Assembly (NCBI GenBank): GCA_029706075.1
Contig: JAINUG010000168.1
Location: forward strand, 1,178,001-1,242,000
Direction of reading: 5' to 3'
DNA: 64,000 nt
Source of the DNA: Aldrovandia affinis
Taxonomy: Eukaryota > Chordata > Actinopteri > Notacanthiformes > Halosauridae
Shown here: positions 11,498 through 21,689 of the stretch, one piece after another
Numbering within the stretch: the stretch's first letter is position 1
Layout: the number at the start of each line of letters is the position of its first letter
The notes under the pieces: model-generated
Database searches by the model: none
What the model saw: only the letters and a program-made list of their open reading frames with translations
Told to the model about the DNA's origin: nothing
Made by a program: the position numbers and the translations under genes

Positions 11498-11865
11498 GTG
11501 TTTGTTCGGTTTGTTTTTGCACTTTGTTTATTTATCTTTCTTCAGTCATGTTTCATGAGAGAGAATGACAGCGATAGAGACGAGAGAGAATGACAGCGAT
11601 AGTTAGAAGCGTGAGATAATTAGTGATTAGTAGTGTTCGTAACTTAATCTAAATCCCTAATGTTAGTAGATTAGTTGGTTAGTACTATATACATCTAACT
11701 AATATATACAAAGTGTAATTAGAAAGTAAGAAGGAAGTAAAACGAGATTAGAAACGAAGACGGAAAAACCGAAACAGAATTTCCCGAAGTGCATGACAGA
11801 ACGAGAATGAAACATGACTGAAGAAAGATAAATAAACAAAGTGCAAAAACAAACCGAACAGACAC
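11498..11865. mobile_element. Palindromic MITE with ~57-bp inverted repeats
   Basis: The left arm GTGTTTGTTCGGTTTGTTTT, continuing TGCACTTTGTTTATTTATC and CTTCAGTCATGTTTCAT, is repeated inverted at 11808-11865 with a single mismatch near the tip. The interior has a short direct repeat (GAGAGAGAATGACAGCGATA twice, 11568-11600) and no ORF. It lies within hAT-derived sequence. Confidence 0.8.
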
Positions 11866-12174
11866 TCAAAACATAACAATAAGATGGCTTTTATAGCCAT
11901 AAAATAGTTATTGAGGGGTGGATTGATTCAGACGGAGCACTACTGAAGGCCTAGGTGTGAAATGCACGGCCCGCCACTGATAAATACATATATGAACAAG
12001 TATCTTCAGATAAGAACAAGTTCAGAAATTTTGAGAATTAGTTTTATACTTGGAAGTTGTAGGGTAAAATGTGTCAATAAAGGTGGAAAAGTTCTGATTT
12101 CATGTTTTAATTTCAGGCTGTACGGCAAAAAAAGGTGAATTTTAGATGGGCGTAGACTTTAAAGGAGCACTGCA

Positions 12175-13635
12175 GGCAGGGCCGCGTTAAGCCTCCCCGG
12201 GGCCCAGGGCTAACACACCTCCTGGGGCCCTATGTCCACAATTTTTAACTGTAAAAGTAAAAGCCAGGCCTGTCAACGATAAAGACATGCCGCAAATTCG
12301 ACAAATAGGCCTATGACAAACGATATCAGAAGTAGATAGTGAATATGTTACAGAATGAGACCTCCAATTGAAAACTTTGAACGTTGTAATGTATTAAAAG
12401 CCGTCAAAGAGTCAAAGAGACTCTTATATTACAGTGCTCTCGAAATATTCACGTCTGTTACCCGAACCCATGAGTTCAAGTTCAAATCATGACCAACCTT
12501 GCCCAGCATGGCAGGATAATGAAAGGGAGTAGTAGCCTAGTGTACAAAGTAGGCCTACAAACCAGAAATTTTACCACAAATGACAATGCACAAAACAATA
12601 CACTTCCCGTTCAACCACTAGCACCAACAAAACAAGCATTGATATAAATGATTTAATGTTACTCACCTATAGGACAAAGTATCATACTTTGTGTACGTTA
12701 ATTGAGCTACCGTTTCAATTTCAACAGGTAGCATTAACACCTGCATCTAATTATACAATAAATGCGAATGTATACAGCAAACTTGACATAATTTAAGTTT
12801 ATACTGGCTTTTTAAAAATACTTTTGTCCAAACATTGCTAGAAATTACAGGCCAACTTGCTAGAGAACATTAGGCTATTAAATTGCATTGTTGTTGTTCA
12901 GCTAGCTAACGTTACTTACTTAGCAACACAACTAAGCTATTCGGTCATGCAAAATTAGCCCACTTCGTTTTCTTCAGTCGAACTCGAATTAAGATTAATT
13001 TATCTGAAATAGTTTGTTGACAGTTATAAAATGGTGGTTGCTTGGGGGGGAATAGGCTACAACATATCTTTTTGCAGCGAAACCCGTTATAAATAGTAAT
13101 TTATTACTTTCTGGTTGGACATCTCAGGTTATAGCTCTAGCTAAGTGTGTTTCTCTCGCCAATTTCAGCAACTAAAGTATCAAAATGTTATCGCACGTGA
13201 AATTGACATAAGTCATTTTCTAATTTCACTAAAGCAGAACGACAGCGCGCATACATGTAGCGTCGTGATTGCGCCGGGCGACAGTTTTACCTCTGCTCGT
13301 GAAGCTACAGCAACAGATGAAAGTCCTCCGACACACCGAGTTGGACCGACGGCGATTTCCACTTGTAGAATCGAGCTCCCGAGACAAAGCCGTCCTTACG
13401 CAAAAGGGAACAGACTATACAAACACACTCTCACTGACACTGATTGTTGCGACAGGACAATGTGGGAACTACAGGTGGGAAAGTGGACCAAAATGTACAG
13501 TAGCAGTCAAAACACCATAAACCCGCATTCAAAAATTCTATGTAGGCCTAAAGTAATCTGCTATTCCCGGGGCCCCCTAGTGGCCGGGGCCCTGGGCTGC
13601 AGCCCATGTTGCCCAATAGGTTAACGTGGGCCAGA
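12175..13635. repeat. Candidate GC-ended DNA transposon, no coding capacity
   Basis: The left end GGGCCGCGTTAAGCCTCC with CCCCGGGGCCCAGGGC resembles, inverted, the right end GGGGCCCTGGGCTGCAGCCC followed by GGTTAACGTGGGCC. The roughly 1.4 kb between is AT-rich and non-coding; the ORFs at 13145-13624 show no family features. A hAT-type element is my guess. The TIRs are imperfect and no TSD was confirmed. Confidence 0.35.
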
Positions 13636-13639
13636 CCAC

Positions 13640-13868
13640 TGCCTACTTGCTCAACACTTCTTGTATATGTATCCCTGCCTATTCATTTAAAAATAATAAT
13701 AATAATAATTGCCTAACCTTTTCCTTCCCAGTGTTACAGGTATGGTATGCAGCTGCCTACAACAATGTCTATTGCTGTATTACGGCACTGATCTCTTGCG
13801 TGAACCGATTGTTCCTACCATGTATTAATGCACATCTTGTAAGTCGCTTAATGCTTAAAATGTAAAGC
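13640..13868 (+). mobile_element. LINE-B 3' tail fragment
   Basis: Carries the LINE-B 3' landmarks in order: CTTGCTCAACACTTCTTG, an (AAT)n stretch at 13691-13710, CCTTTTCCTTCCCAGTGTTA, CAGGTATGGTATGCAGC, TGTCTATTGCTGTATTAC, and CACATCTTGTAAGTCGC with TTAATGCTTAAAATGTAAA. The GATAAGAGCG stem has been lost by a short deletion. Confidence 0.8.
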
Positions 13869-13876
13869 ATTTTAAA

Positions 13877-15485
13877 GTGCACAAGCATGGGAAATATACA
13901 GATAGCCCCGATAGGTGTAAGCTATGGCAGCATACCTATTAGGAGAGGGACAGAGAACACACACACCCGAGAGAGTTCCAAACCATCCACACCCAATCAA
14001 GGATAAAGTATGGAAAGTTTCTCACTCCATAAGACACTAGGGCACGGCCTTCTCCATCTCTCCACCTAGACTGCAGTAGGCTAGGCTGAAAAGATATGTG
14101 TCACACACCACGTGACAAACCCTGGATTGGAACAGAGCAGACTGGAGACACGGAGTGGAGTTTGTCGGTCTACGGACCGGATTTTACTTATTATTTCCTG
14201 TCTCTCCCCCCAGACATGGGGAAGAGACAGTGAGAGTAGCAGGTTAACATATAACAAAGACAAAGACAAACACAAACACAAACACAACCACAAAATCTTC
14301 ACCCTACTCGCTGCAAAGCTTTCGGGTAAAAACAACGAACTAAAAGAACAAACTTATGGGACCTTTCAAGTGCTTCCCACCCATGCATACTGAGACACTC
14401 AAACTTGACAATTCGAGTTCTCTTACCCATGCATACAGAGACACTCGCCACTCCCCACAGTCAGAGTTCTGGCAACCAGCCCCCGAGACACTCTCCACTC
14501 TTCCCATGAGAGTTCTTAGGCTGTTGCCCAGAAACACTCTCCACTGCCGAGTGTGAGTTCCCTTTCAATCACACAAATACAACTGAGGGCGAGAGGTGCC
14601 CCCTTTCAGGGCGCCCTCTCGCTCTCTATCACGATCACACCGAGGGAGAGAGGCGAACACTCTTAGTGCGCCCCTTATCCCTCTTTCCCACACACACAAG
14701 AAGCACTCTACTCAGTCACTTTCGACGAACGCACACAAAACTCAACAAACATCAAACAATCCCACAATCCACAATCCACATGCGTGCACGCGCACAGTCA
14801 CAACAACGACAACAACACAAGACTCACTCTAAATATGTACACACGACAATCCATTCCATACACACACATGAATGACATGACAATGACAAAAGATTAACTC
14901 TCATGACGCAACATCAATGACAAGACAAGACTAACTGATCCCCCACTTGCCCCACCTGCTCTTAAATAGGCCTAGTCTCTGCCTGGCTCAGGTGGGACTC
15001 GTGAGGCAATCACCCAATCACAATCATTCACTCACATTCTCACACAGACACCCAATCAGCCAATTGACTTCTATATCAATTGACTGATTGATACCAATTA
15101 AACAATAATTAAATCATTAAACTAATTATGGCCTTTGGAGCAACCTTCCGGGCGACAGTTCACTCTCACACCCTGTGAGAGTGCCAAACCTGCCCCCGGA
15201 AAGTCTCCCTGCTCCAAAGGCCTCCACAACATGTAAAACACAGACAACCATGCCACTCCCATGTGGCCAAGACCGACGTCCTCCACAATATGTTTTTAAT
15301 CTAGACTTAAAAATTGAAACTGTGTCCGAATCCCTAACATGCTTTGGTAAACTGTTCCACAACAGAGAAGCTCTAAAAGAGAAGGCTCTACCACCAGCTG
15401 TGCTTTTCAAAATTCTAGGGAGTAATAGATTGTGAAGTCCGTGCACTGCTTTAAAAGTTATCAGCAATACTTTATAATCAGCCCA
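13877..15485 (-). pseudogene. L2-type LINE (family A) copy 2, split by a solo LTR
   Basis: The minus-strand piece at 15288-15485 encodes the end of the LINE-A ORF: ADYKVLL, ILKSTAGGRAFSFRASLLWN and SDTVSIFKSRLK. After the LTR, 13877-14098 continues directly with its 3' UTR (CTAGCCTACTGC, GGAGAAGGCCGTGCCC and TAATAGGTATGCTGCCATAG when read on the minus strand). It matches 44560-45090 of the long LINE-A. It is truncated at both ends. Confidence 0.85.
14099..15287 (-). mobile_element. Solo LTR, copy 2, with 5-bp TSD ATATG
   Basis: A 1189-bp element with TGT...ACA ends (TGTCACACACCACGTGACAA at the left, CCGACGTCCTCCACA at the right). It is flanked by the direct duplication ATATG at 14094-14098 and 15288-15292. 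The insertion lies in the LINE-A 3' region, and removing it restores the sequence seen at 44820-44850. On the minus strand a TATTTAAGAGCAGG box near 14960 and an AATAAAATCCGGTCC signal near 14180 give a promoter-then-polyadenylation order. There is no gag or pol, so it is the product of LTR-LTR recombination. Termini and a 5-bp TSD fit Ty3/gypsy, copia, BEL or ERV elements; I cannot say which. Confidence 0.9.
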
Positions 15486-15796
15486 ATATATAACATATAA
15501 TACATAACATATAATCAGTACACAGCCTGTAAAATGTAAAGTAACATGCATGATTAGGCCTACACATACCTCCAAAAAGCCCAGCCCAGCCTGTTTTGCT
15601 GTAACACGGGCAACCATGAACATAGATGTTTTTGTCTTTGGAGCCTCTCCTGGTGATCTCTGCTCTCTCTCCGGGGGCTCTGACTGCAATGTCTGTTCTG
15701 GGTGAGGGGCTTTTTTCTTGGGGGGATGGTATATTGTTGCCCAGAAAGAAAATAGGTCCCTCTTCTTCCCTACGGCTGGACCTGCCACTTTAGATA
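15486..15796. other. Unassigned sequence between LINE-A and Tc1 remnants
   Basis: On the minus strand an open stretch reads KKRDLFSFWATIYHPPKKKA and then SEPPEREQRSPGEAPKTKTS. The long minus-strand ORF through here is a chimera of LTR, LINE-A, this stretch and a Tc1 fragment. I do not recognise the peptide; it may be decayed repeat or exon-like sequence. Confidence 0.25.
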
Positions 15797-16074
15797 ACAT
15801 CCTTGGGTTCTTGGTCACCTCCCTGACCAAGGCCCTTCTTTCCCGGTTACTGAGTTTGGCCGGACGGCCAGCTCTAAGAAGAGTTGTGGTGGTTCCAAAC
15901 TTATTCCATTTCACAATGATGGAGCCCACTGTTCTCCTGGGTGCTTTCAATGCTTTAGCCCCTTCCCCAGATCTATGCCTCAACACAATTCTATCTCGGA
16001 GGTCTATGGAGAGTTCCTAGGACTTCATGGCTTGGTTTTTACTCTGACATGCACTGTCAACTGTGGGACCTTAT

Positions 16075-17142
16075 CAGGGTTTCCGTTAGAACAAATTGGG
16101 TCCGGTCAACGTGTCCTGGAAGATTTCAATGTCCCGGACAAATAGGAGAAATTCCGGTCAAATATTATCTGTGTTTATTGAGCTTAAAAACAATTGATAG
16201 GCAGGCTATATAAAGAATGACATCATCAAGGCATGTAGATTTATAATATTTTTTATTGAAAAGTAGGCTACTTTTGCTTATACATTATATTCCAAATAAA
16301 ATAAGTCCCGTGAATAGACTCACGTGCATAACGCTATTTTAAAAATAAATTAATAAATATTACGCTAGCCTACGTTCGTTGGGGCAACACGTAAACACAA
16401 ATAATTTCCTTCAGCTTTAGGCCTACATATTCTCAGATAAAATAAAACAGAATAAAAACTATTTGCAAACAAACAAAAAGTTACATGTAGGCCTATCTGG
16501 CTCATAACATTTTAATTACGGCATGCTGCTAATAAAATAGAATAAAAACTCTTTGAAAACTCTTTGAAAACAAACAAAAAAAAGAACCTATTGCTGGCTC
16601 ATATCATTTGACTTCTTACGCTTTTTCGCAGCAGTGAAGCGTGCAGCTGCCCACCTAAAATCAAAGGTGCCAAGTGTCTCTCCACAACTTGCAATGCGCA
16701 TAAGCCTTGTGACCTTGTCCTCCCCAAGGCGACTTCGCTGCGCTGTTTTGATTCGGTTCTGCAGAGAGAACCCTCTGGCTTGTTTGGCCTCTCTCACTCG
16801 TCGCTGTTTGCCGTTATGGTGGTTAGGCAGGCTACGGCATTCAATCCGAGCGCACGCTTTATCAGAGTGAAGCAACAATGAAACAAATGTAACGATTATT
16901 TTGTTCATCGCATAGGCTAGCCTATAGCCTACACATTCATTAAAAAAAAATGAAGATTCATTTTTTAATAGAAGGATATGTGGAAATAAAATTACAAATT
17001 TTAGCCTGTTTTAATACAATTCAAATTGTGCTTAGAGGGAATTATTTTCTCCGGACATTATGACCGGAGAGATTTAAATATGTCGGACTTCAACAGATTT
17101 TCCCGGTAAAAAAAATGTAATTACCGGATAACGGAAACCCTG
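16075..17142 (-). mobile_element. hAT transposon, 1068 bp, 8-bp TSD GACCTTAT
   Basis: The ends are CAGGGTTTCCGTTA and TAACGGAAACCCTG, a perfect 14-bp inverted repeat. The flanks are GACCTTAT at 16067-16074 and 17143-17150, an exact 8-bp duplication as expected for hAT. The minus strand at about 16623-16880 keeps a piece of transposase C-terminus: KQARGFSLQNRIKTAQRSRL, then VTRLMRIASCGETLGTFDF and RWAAARF. The pattern RGFS.QNRIK....RL.....TRLMRI is typical of hAT proteins and their dimerisation region. The rest of the gene is deleted, so this is an internally deleted, non-autonomous copy. It inserted into the Tc1-like element. Confidence 0.9.
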
Positions 17143-17152
17143 GACCTTATAT

Positions 17153-17944
17153 CTAATCTAATCTTCATTCCTGCCCTAAACTCTCCCCACCTTGATTTCT
17201 CAATTTCTGTAGGTGACACCTTGGTGACATCATCACCCTGCACGAAGATCTCGGTGTGGTGATGGACAACAGGCTGTCCCTATCAATGAACATTGCAGTG
17301 GTAAGCCGGGCCTGCAGATTCTTCCTGTATAACATCAGGAGAATCCGTCCCTTCCTTACCACGTACTCTACCCAGCTCCTGGTCCAAGCAATGGTACTGT
17401 CCCGCTTGGACTACTGCAACTCGCTCCTGGCTGGCCTTCCCACTACCACTCCATTCTGCTACCTCAGGACGCCTAGCACCTCCCCCCCTCCGCACCTGTG
17501 CTTCCCGGTCACGTCTCCTGTCGGTTCTGGCTCCACGATGGTGGAATGACCTTCCTGTGGAAGTCAGAACAGCTGAGACCCTGGCCACCTTCAAGCGACA
17601 ACTGAAGACTCACATCTTCAGGGTGCACCTCTCCCCGTAGTCCGGTTTTTGTTAACTTAGGGACATAGTTGCTTAGTTTTACAAATGTCTACTTGTTTAT
17701 GTATTGTATTAGGCTTAGGCATTATTTTCTGCATTGATAGCTTTATTGCTACCGTTGAATTGTGGCTACAGATTTACCTACAGGGTCCAAGTTTAACTAT
17801 GTGGTTGCTCCTAGCACCCAGGAACTGTACTTCCCACGAGGGTGGCTTTCACCTAAACTGTTCTTGACTACGGTTAACACTTTGTTGTACGTTGCTCTGG
17901 ATAAGAGCGTCTGCCAAATGCCTGTAATGTAATGTAATGTAATG
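17153..17944 (+). mobile_element. 5'-truncated L2-type LINE (family C) with TTATAT TSD
   Basis: At 17250-17440 the frame reads DLGVVMDNRLSLSMNIAVVS, RACRFFLYNIRRIRPFL, and LLVQAMVLSRLDYCNSLLAG. This is the conserved C-terminal part of L2-group ORF2 following the RT. After a deletion the end of the ORF is seen near 17540-17640 (WNDLPVEVRTAETLATFKRQ in a shifted frame). The 3' end has GCTCTGGATAAGAGCGTCTG followed by (TGTAA)n. The flanks TTATAT at 17147-17152 and 17945-17950 are a 6-bp duplication within the Tc1-like element. Confidence 0.85.
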
Positions 17945-18002
17945 TTATATAGACAGGTGCGTGCCTTTCCAAATCATGTCCAATCAATTGAATTTACCAC
18001 AG

Positions 18003-19055
18003 ATAAGATAAGATAAGATAAGATAAAACTTTATTTATATAGCATCCCTTCCCAGCACGAGTGCACAGAGTGCTTCACAACAAGGTCACAATAAAAAATG
18101 TCAAATATCGAAATTAAAATACATTAATACATTAATGTACATTAAAATACATTAATAACCCATTAAAAACATAAAACCTTATCTCAAATATCAAATTAAA
18201 ATACATGCAAATCCCACAATAAAAGATACAAAAGTGCAACAAAACAGTACAGGACAAGCAACAGCCACAAGCAAAAACGGCAGTTAAGTCCCTCAGTGCC
18301 CAAACGCCTGCCTAAACAGGTGCGTTTTCAGCTGCCCCTTGAAAACGATCACTGAGGCCGAAGCTCTCAAGTCCAGGGGGAGTGTGTTCCAGAGCCTTGG
18401 AGCTACCGCACCAAAAGCCCGGTCACCCTTTGTTTTGAGCCTGGTCCGAGGCTCCACCAGGAGACCCTGGTCGGACGACCTCAGAGACCGGCTGGATGAG
18501 TAGGGCAGGATAAGGTCGCACAAGTAACCGGGGGCTTGACCGTGGAGGGCTTTGTATGTGAACACCAGTACCTTGTACTGGATCCTGAAATGCACAGGTA
18601 GCCAATGCAGGGAGGCAAGTATGGGTGTGATGTGACATGACTTTTTGGACCTGGTGAGCAAACGGGCAGCTGCATTTTGGACCAGTTGTAGCCGATCCAC
18701 AGATGATTTGTTAAAACATGTGAACAGTGAGTTACAATAATCAAGCCTGGATGATATAAATGCGTGAACAGACATTTCCAGCTCTGCATGTGACACAATG
18801 GACCTGAGTCTGAGGTGGAAAAAGCAGCTGCGGGTCAAAGATTTAACATGCTTGTCCAAATGCATAGATTGATCAAAGTTAACACCAAGGTTTCTAATAT
18901 CAGAGCGGACATTTCCTTTTAGGGACCCCATATGAATTGCGACCCTTGCGGCAACACTATCTGAGGCTATGATCAGAACTTGTCTTTGCCGCATTGAGCT
19001 GGAGGAAGTTACTCGCCAACCAGTCTTCAATGGCAGATAAACATTCGTGTAGTAA
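18003..19055 (-). mobile_element. 5'-truncated L2-type LINE (family D) with CACAG TSD
   Basis: The minus-strand ORF, stop at about 18293, reads NLGVNFDQSMHLDKHVKSLT, RSCFFHLRLRS, SSRLDYCNSLFTCFNKSS, RLQLVQNAAARLLTRSKK, LASLHWLPVHFRIQYKVLVF, and ends with FKGQLKTHLFRQAFGH. This is the post-RT region of an L2-group LINE and is almost uninterrupted over about 240 residues. The 3' tail on this strand is the (TCTTA)n repeat (18003-18027 as AGATA/AGATAAG on the plus strand). The duplication CACAG lies at 17998-18002 and 19056-19060, within the Tc1-like element. The RT active site and 5' part were never copied. Confidence 0.85.
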
Positions 19056-19360
19056 CACAGGTGGACTAGAATCAAGTTGTATAAACATCTCAAGCAGTAT
19101 CAGTGGAAACAAAATGCACCTCCGCTCACTTTTGGGTGTCATATCAAAGGGTGTGCACACTTGTGTACATATATTCTACATTTAGATTTTTAATAAATTA
19201 GCACAAATGTCTAAAAACCTGTTTTCACTTTGTCATTATGGGCTATTTTGTATCGAATTTTGAGACAAAAAATGAACTTAATCTATTGTAGAATAAGTTT
19301 GTAACGCAATGAAACGTGGAGAGGGTGAAAGGAGTGTGCAGACTTTCCGTCTTGACTGTA

Positions 19361-20685
19361 TAACAAAAATAGAAAAATAGTGCCTCAAAAGAGCATCAAT
19401 CAAATTCTGATTCTGTACAACAACACAATATACACATTCTCATCAACACAATATATCTACACATGTATCAGGTAATACGTTTTTTCATATGGCAGTTTAA
19501 CCAAAATGAAGCAAAAAATCTTTCCTTTCTGTTGCTGATGTTTGCTCGGAATTAACTGTAACTGTTTCCCTGAAGTTGGTGGAAACAAGAACTATAACTA
19601 GAACCGGAACTAGCGCTAGTTCCCGTTAGGTCTAGTTCTAGTTTTTTTGTGCAATGTAAAATGGCTATAACCTGGGTACAGTTTCGATTTTCTTTGGCCT
19701 AAAGTTTAACGTTATATTGTTCCATCTTGCGTGTTGTGAGGCAACAGTATGGCTTGATTAGGCTAAGGCAGATCCTGCTAGCCAATGTTAGCCAACCTGT
19801 CTGCCTGCCACCACATCTAGAACAACAACCCTAGCAAACTATCTTGGTATAGTGTACATCAAACAACATGTACTAGTACTTACCTCCGATGTAGCTTTCT
19901 CTCATCTGTCCTACTCCTAAATCTCCAAATGGCTGTCAGTGTCCTGCCAGCAGTGCAGTGCACCCAGATCCGTTGATCGAGTGTACGTAACATTACGTCG
20001 ACTGAGCTACGTCGACTGAGCACATTTCAAACAACTAAATTTAAGTCACCATGGCAACCCTGCGGCACGCACGAATCGCGCTCCAAGGATTGACTACTGC
20101 GTGTGGGAGCAGCAAGACATATGATTCTTAGAAATTTACAGGGGAAAAAACTAAAACAGGGATTTGGGGTTTCACAGCGTGAGAAATAGGAGGTGTGGCG
20201 TGAGGGCATGTGAGCAGGGTCAATTGCGTGTCTCACGTTCAACGCGTGAAAGTTGGCAGCTCTGTTTTTAAATAGCAAAGTCAGACCACAACTTTGGATT
20301 CCCAGTTAGTAAACACAATAATGCTGATATCTGGAACTATATATTGCCCTGTAAACCAGATGATGCTGCACAGAAATGTATATATTCTGTGATATTGTAC
20401 ATGTGGGAGATTATACATACACTGTAGTGAAGTCACGAAGCATATTGTCTCCCGGTGTTTCTTTATTTCACAATACTAAAGTACATGTACTTTATGCGTG
20501 ACAATATGCTTCGTGATAATTGAGTCCTGGCAATATTTTATTTTATGTACTAAAGATCCATGTCGCTTTTATAAAATGGGTCCATCCACAGATATCCGTT
20601 TTAGCCTCAGAAAATTACAAGAGCATTTTTAAATAGAAAGCTTTAACAGATGATGTGTATGTATATATATATGTTATTTGGTCAC
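19361..20685. other. No gene recognised; one 17-bp inverted repeat
   Basis: Non-coding sequence. A perfect inverted repeat, TCACGAAGCATATTGTC at 20433-20449 and its complement at 20500-20516, brackets a 50-bp loop. A poorly defined palindromic block (CTAGAACCGGAACTAGCGCT near 19600) is also present. No protein family was recognised. Confidence 0.4.
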
Positions 20686-21298
20686 TGTGGAGGGCGTCGG
20701 TCTCGGCAACAAGGGAGTGGCAGGGTTGCCTTTGTGTTTGGGGTAAAAGAGAACTCAGACTGAAAAGTTCAAGTGTCTCTGTGTGCATGGGTTTGGGAAG
20801 CACTTGAAAAGTCACTGGATATGTGTATGACTGGGGAGGTTCTAGGAGAACTCCGGGCTGAAGAGGCGTGGTGTATTGTTCGAGATGTGTGTGTCGGGAC
20901 AGTACGTAGAGTTCTACCCTGTCCCAGTAAGTGTTGATGTGTGTTAAATGTGAATGTATGAAGGTGGTGTGGAAAGCCGCTGACTGTCTTTGTTGTGTGC
21001 TCCCCGAAAGGGGATTCCCCCCTCGGAGGAGGCGGGCTTTCCGTTATTGTTGGTTTATTTTAGTTTGTTATTTTAGTTTGTATAAATTGTTTTTGTCCGA
21101 AAGCTTCACGGCAAGTAGGGTGAAGACTTTGTGCTTGTGTTTGTTTTACTTTAACCTGCTCTCCCACTGTTTCTCTCTCTGGGAGAGGCGGAAAAAAAAT
21201 AAAGATCCGGTCCTTAGGCCGGTAAACCCCATTCCTCTGCCAGTTCTTACCATCGGCTGCTCTGCTCCAGTCCAGGGATTGTTACGTGGCGTGTAACA
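20686..21298 (+). mobile_element. Solo LTR, copy 3 (short variant), with 5-bp TSD GTCAC
   Basis: A 613-bp element starting TGTGGAGGGCGTCGGTCTCG and ending GGCGTGTAACA. It is the same family as 3568-4667 and 14099-15287 but in the opposite orientation. It is flanked by GTCAC at 20681-20685 and 21299-21303. An AATAAAG signal near 21200 is followed by ATCCGGTCCTTAGGCCGG, matching the other copies. The TATTTAAG region of the longer copies is missing, so it is a variant deleted by about 0.5 kb. No coding region is attached. Confidence 0.9.
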
Positions 21299-21303
21299 GT
21301 CAC

Positions 21304-21689
21304 TAAGCAACAAGAATTCCATTTGTGAACCTAGCCAGGATTCATGTTGTCTGTTGTTTTTAAGTTAACAGCAATTTTATTTTCTATGTAGGCTACCAAT
21401 AAGTGAAACAATAGATTTTTAGGATCTGGACATTAATTGAATTTATGCGGCTGAATGAGATTTCTAAAGCCTCCAATCTTAGGATTGACAGCTAACAATG
21501 TTCATCTAGGATGTTTATGTTAGTGAGAGGTTTATATGAAATTAATTTACAGACATTCTATTTAGCAGTGTTATATTGTGAATATCAGCACTGCCAGGAA
21601 GGCTGGTTAACTAATCAGCATCCAGGACTGGAACTATCCATTTCATAATATGCCATATACAATTTTCCATCAGTTCGACAAACAATAAT
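21304..21689. other. No gene recognised
   Basis: An AT-rich stretch without an ORF of interest, between the solo LTR and a LINE. Confidence 0.4.

Larger units (their letters stand above)
9820..11979 (+). pseudogene. Decayed hAT transposon (ZMYM/hATC type) with nested insertions
   Basis: Two coding remnants lie on the plus strand. Near 9955-10130 a basic, low-complexity N-terminus (KRKGSKITNMFHRPLADAAG) is seen. At about 10730-10894 the frame reads FERTFSALKRIKTYARNTTG, then QARLSALASMAIENDFLMEL and NRVI before a stop. This is the C-terminal hAT dimerisation domain (pattern R.FSALKRIK.Y.RNT.G..RLS.LA.M.IE). The middle of the transposase, with its catalytic residues, is absent. The right terminus is probably GCACGGCCCGCCACTG at about 11964-11979, a typical hAT end; the left terminus was not found. 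Two palindromic MITEs (10315-10640, 11498-11865) and a short non-LTR element (10996-11361) lie inside it. Confidence 0.65.
15797..19358 (-). pseudogene. Tc1-like transposon (salmonid type), truncated and split by three insertions
   Basis: The minus strand of 15797-16030 encodes the paired-like DNA-binding N-terminus of a Tc1 transposase: KALKAPRRTVGSIIVKWNKF and RAGRPAKLSNRERRALVREV. The 5' flank of the same element then reappears in pieces. These are TTTTTACTCTGACATGCACT up to 16074, ATAGACAGGTGCGTGCC to TTTACCACAG (17945-18002), and GTGGACTAGAATCAAGTTG to the terminus near 19358 (TTTTAATAAATTAGCACAAA, CTTTGTCATTATGGGCTATT, then CTTGACTG followed by TA). The gaps hold a hAT, LINE-C and LINE-D, each with its own TSD. 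The catalytic domain is missing beyond 15797. The transposase would bind the TIRs and excise at TA; this copy is dead. Confidence 0.85.

Noticed and set aside
15126-15986. A 286-residue minus-strand ORF
   Set aside because: It runs through the end of the solo LTR, a LINE-A piece, unassigned sequence and a Tc1 fragment; it is a chance chimera.
17205-17240. GACATCATCACC stretch considered as a bak1 BH3 exon
   Set aside because: It belongs to LINE-C on the plus strand; the minus-strand translation does not give the GDDINRR motif.
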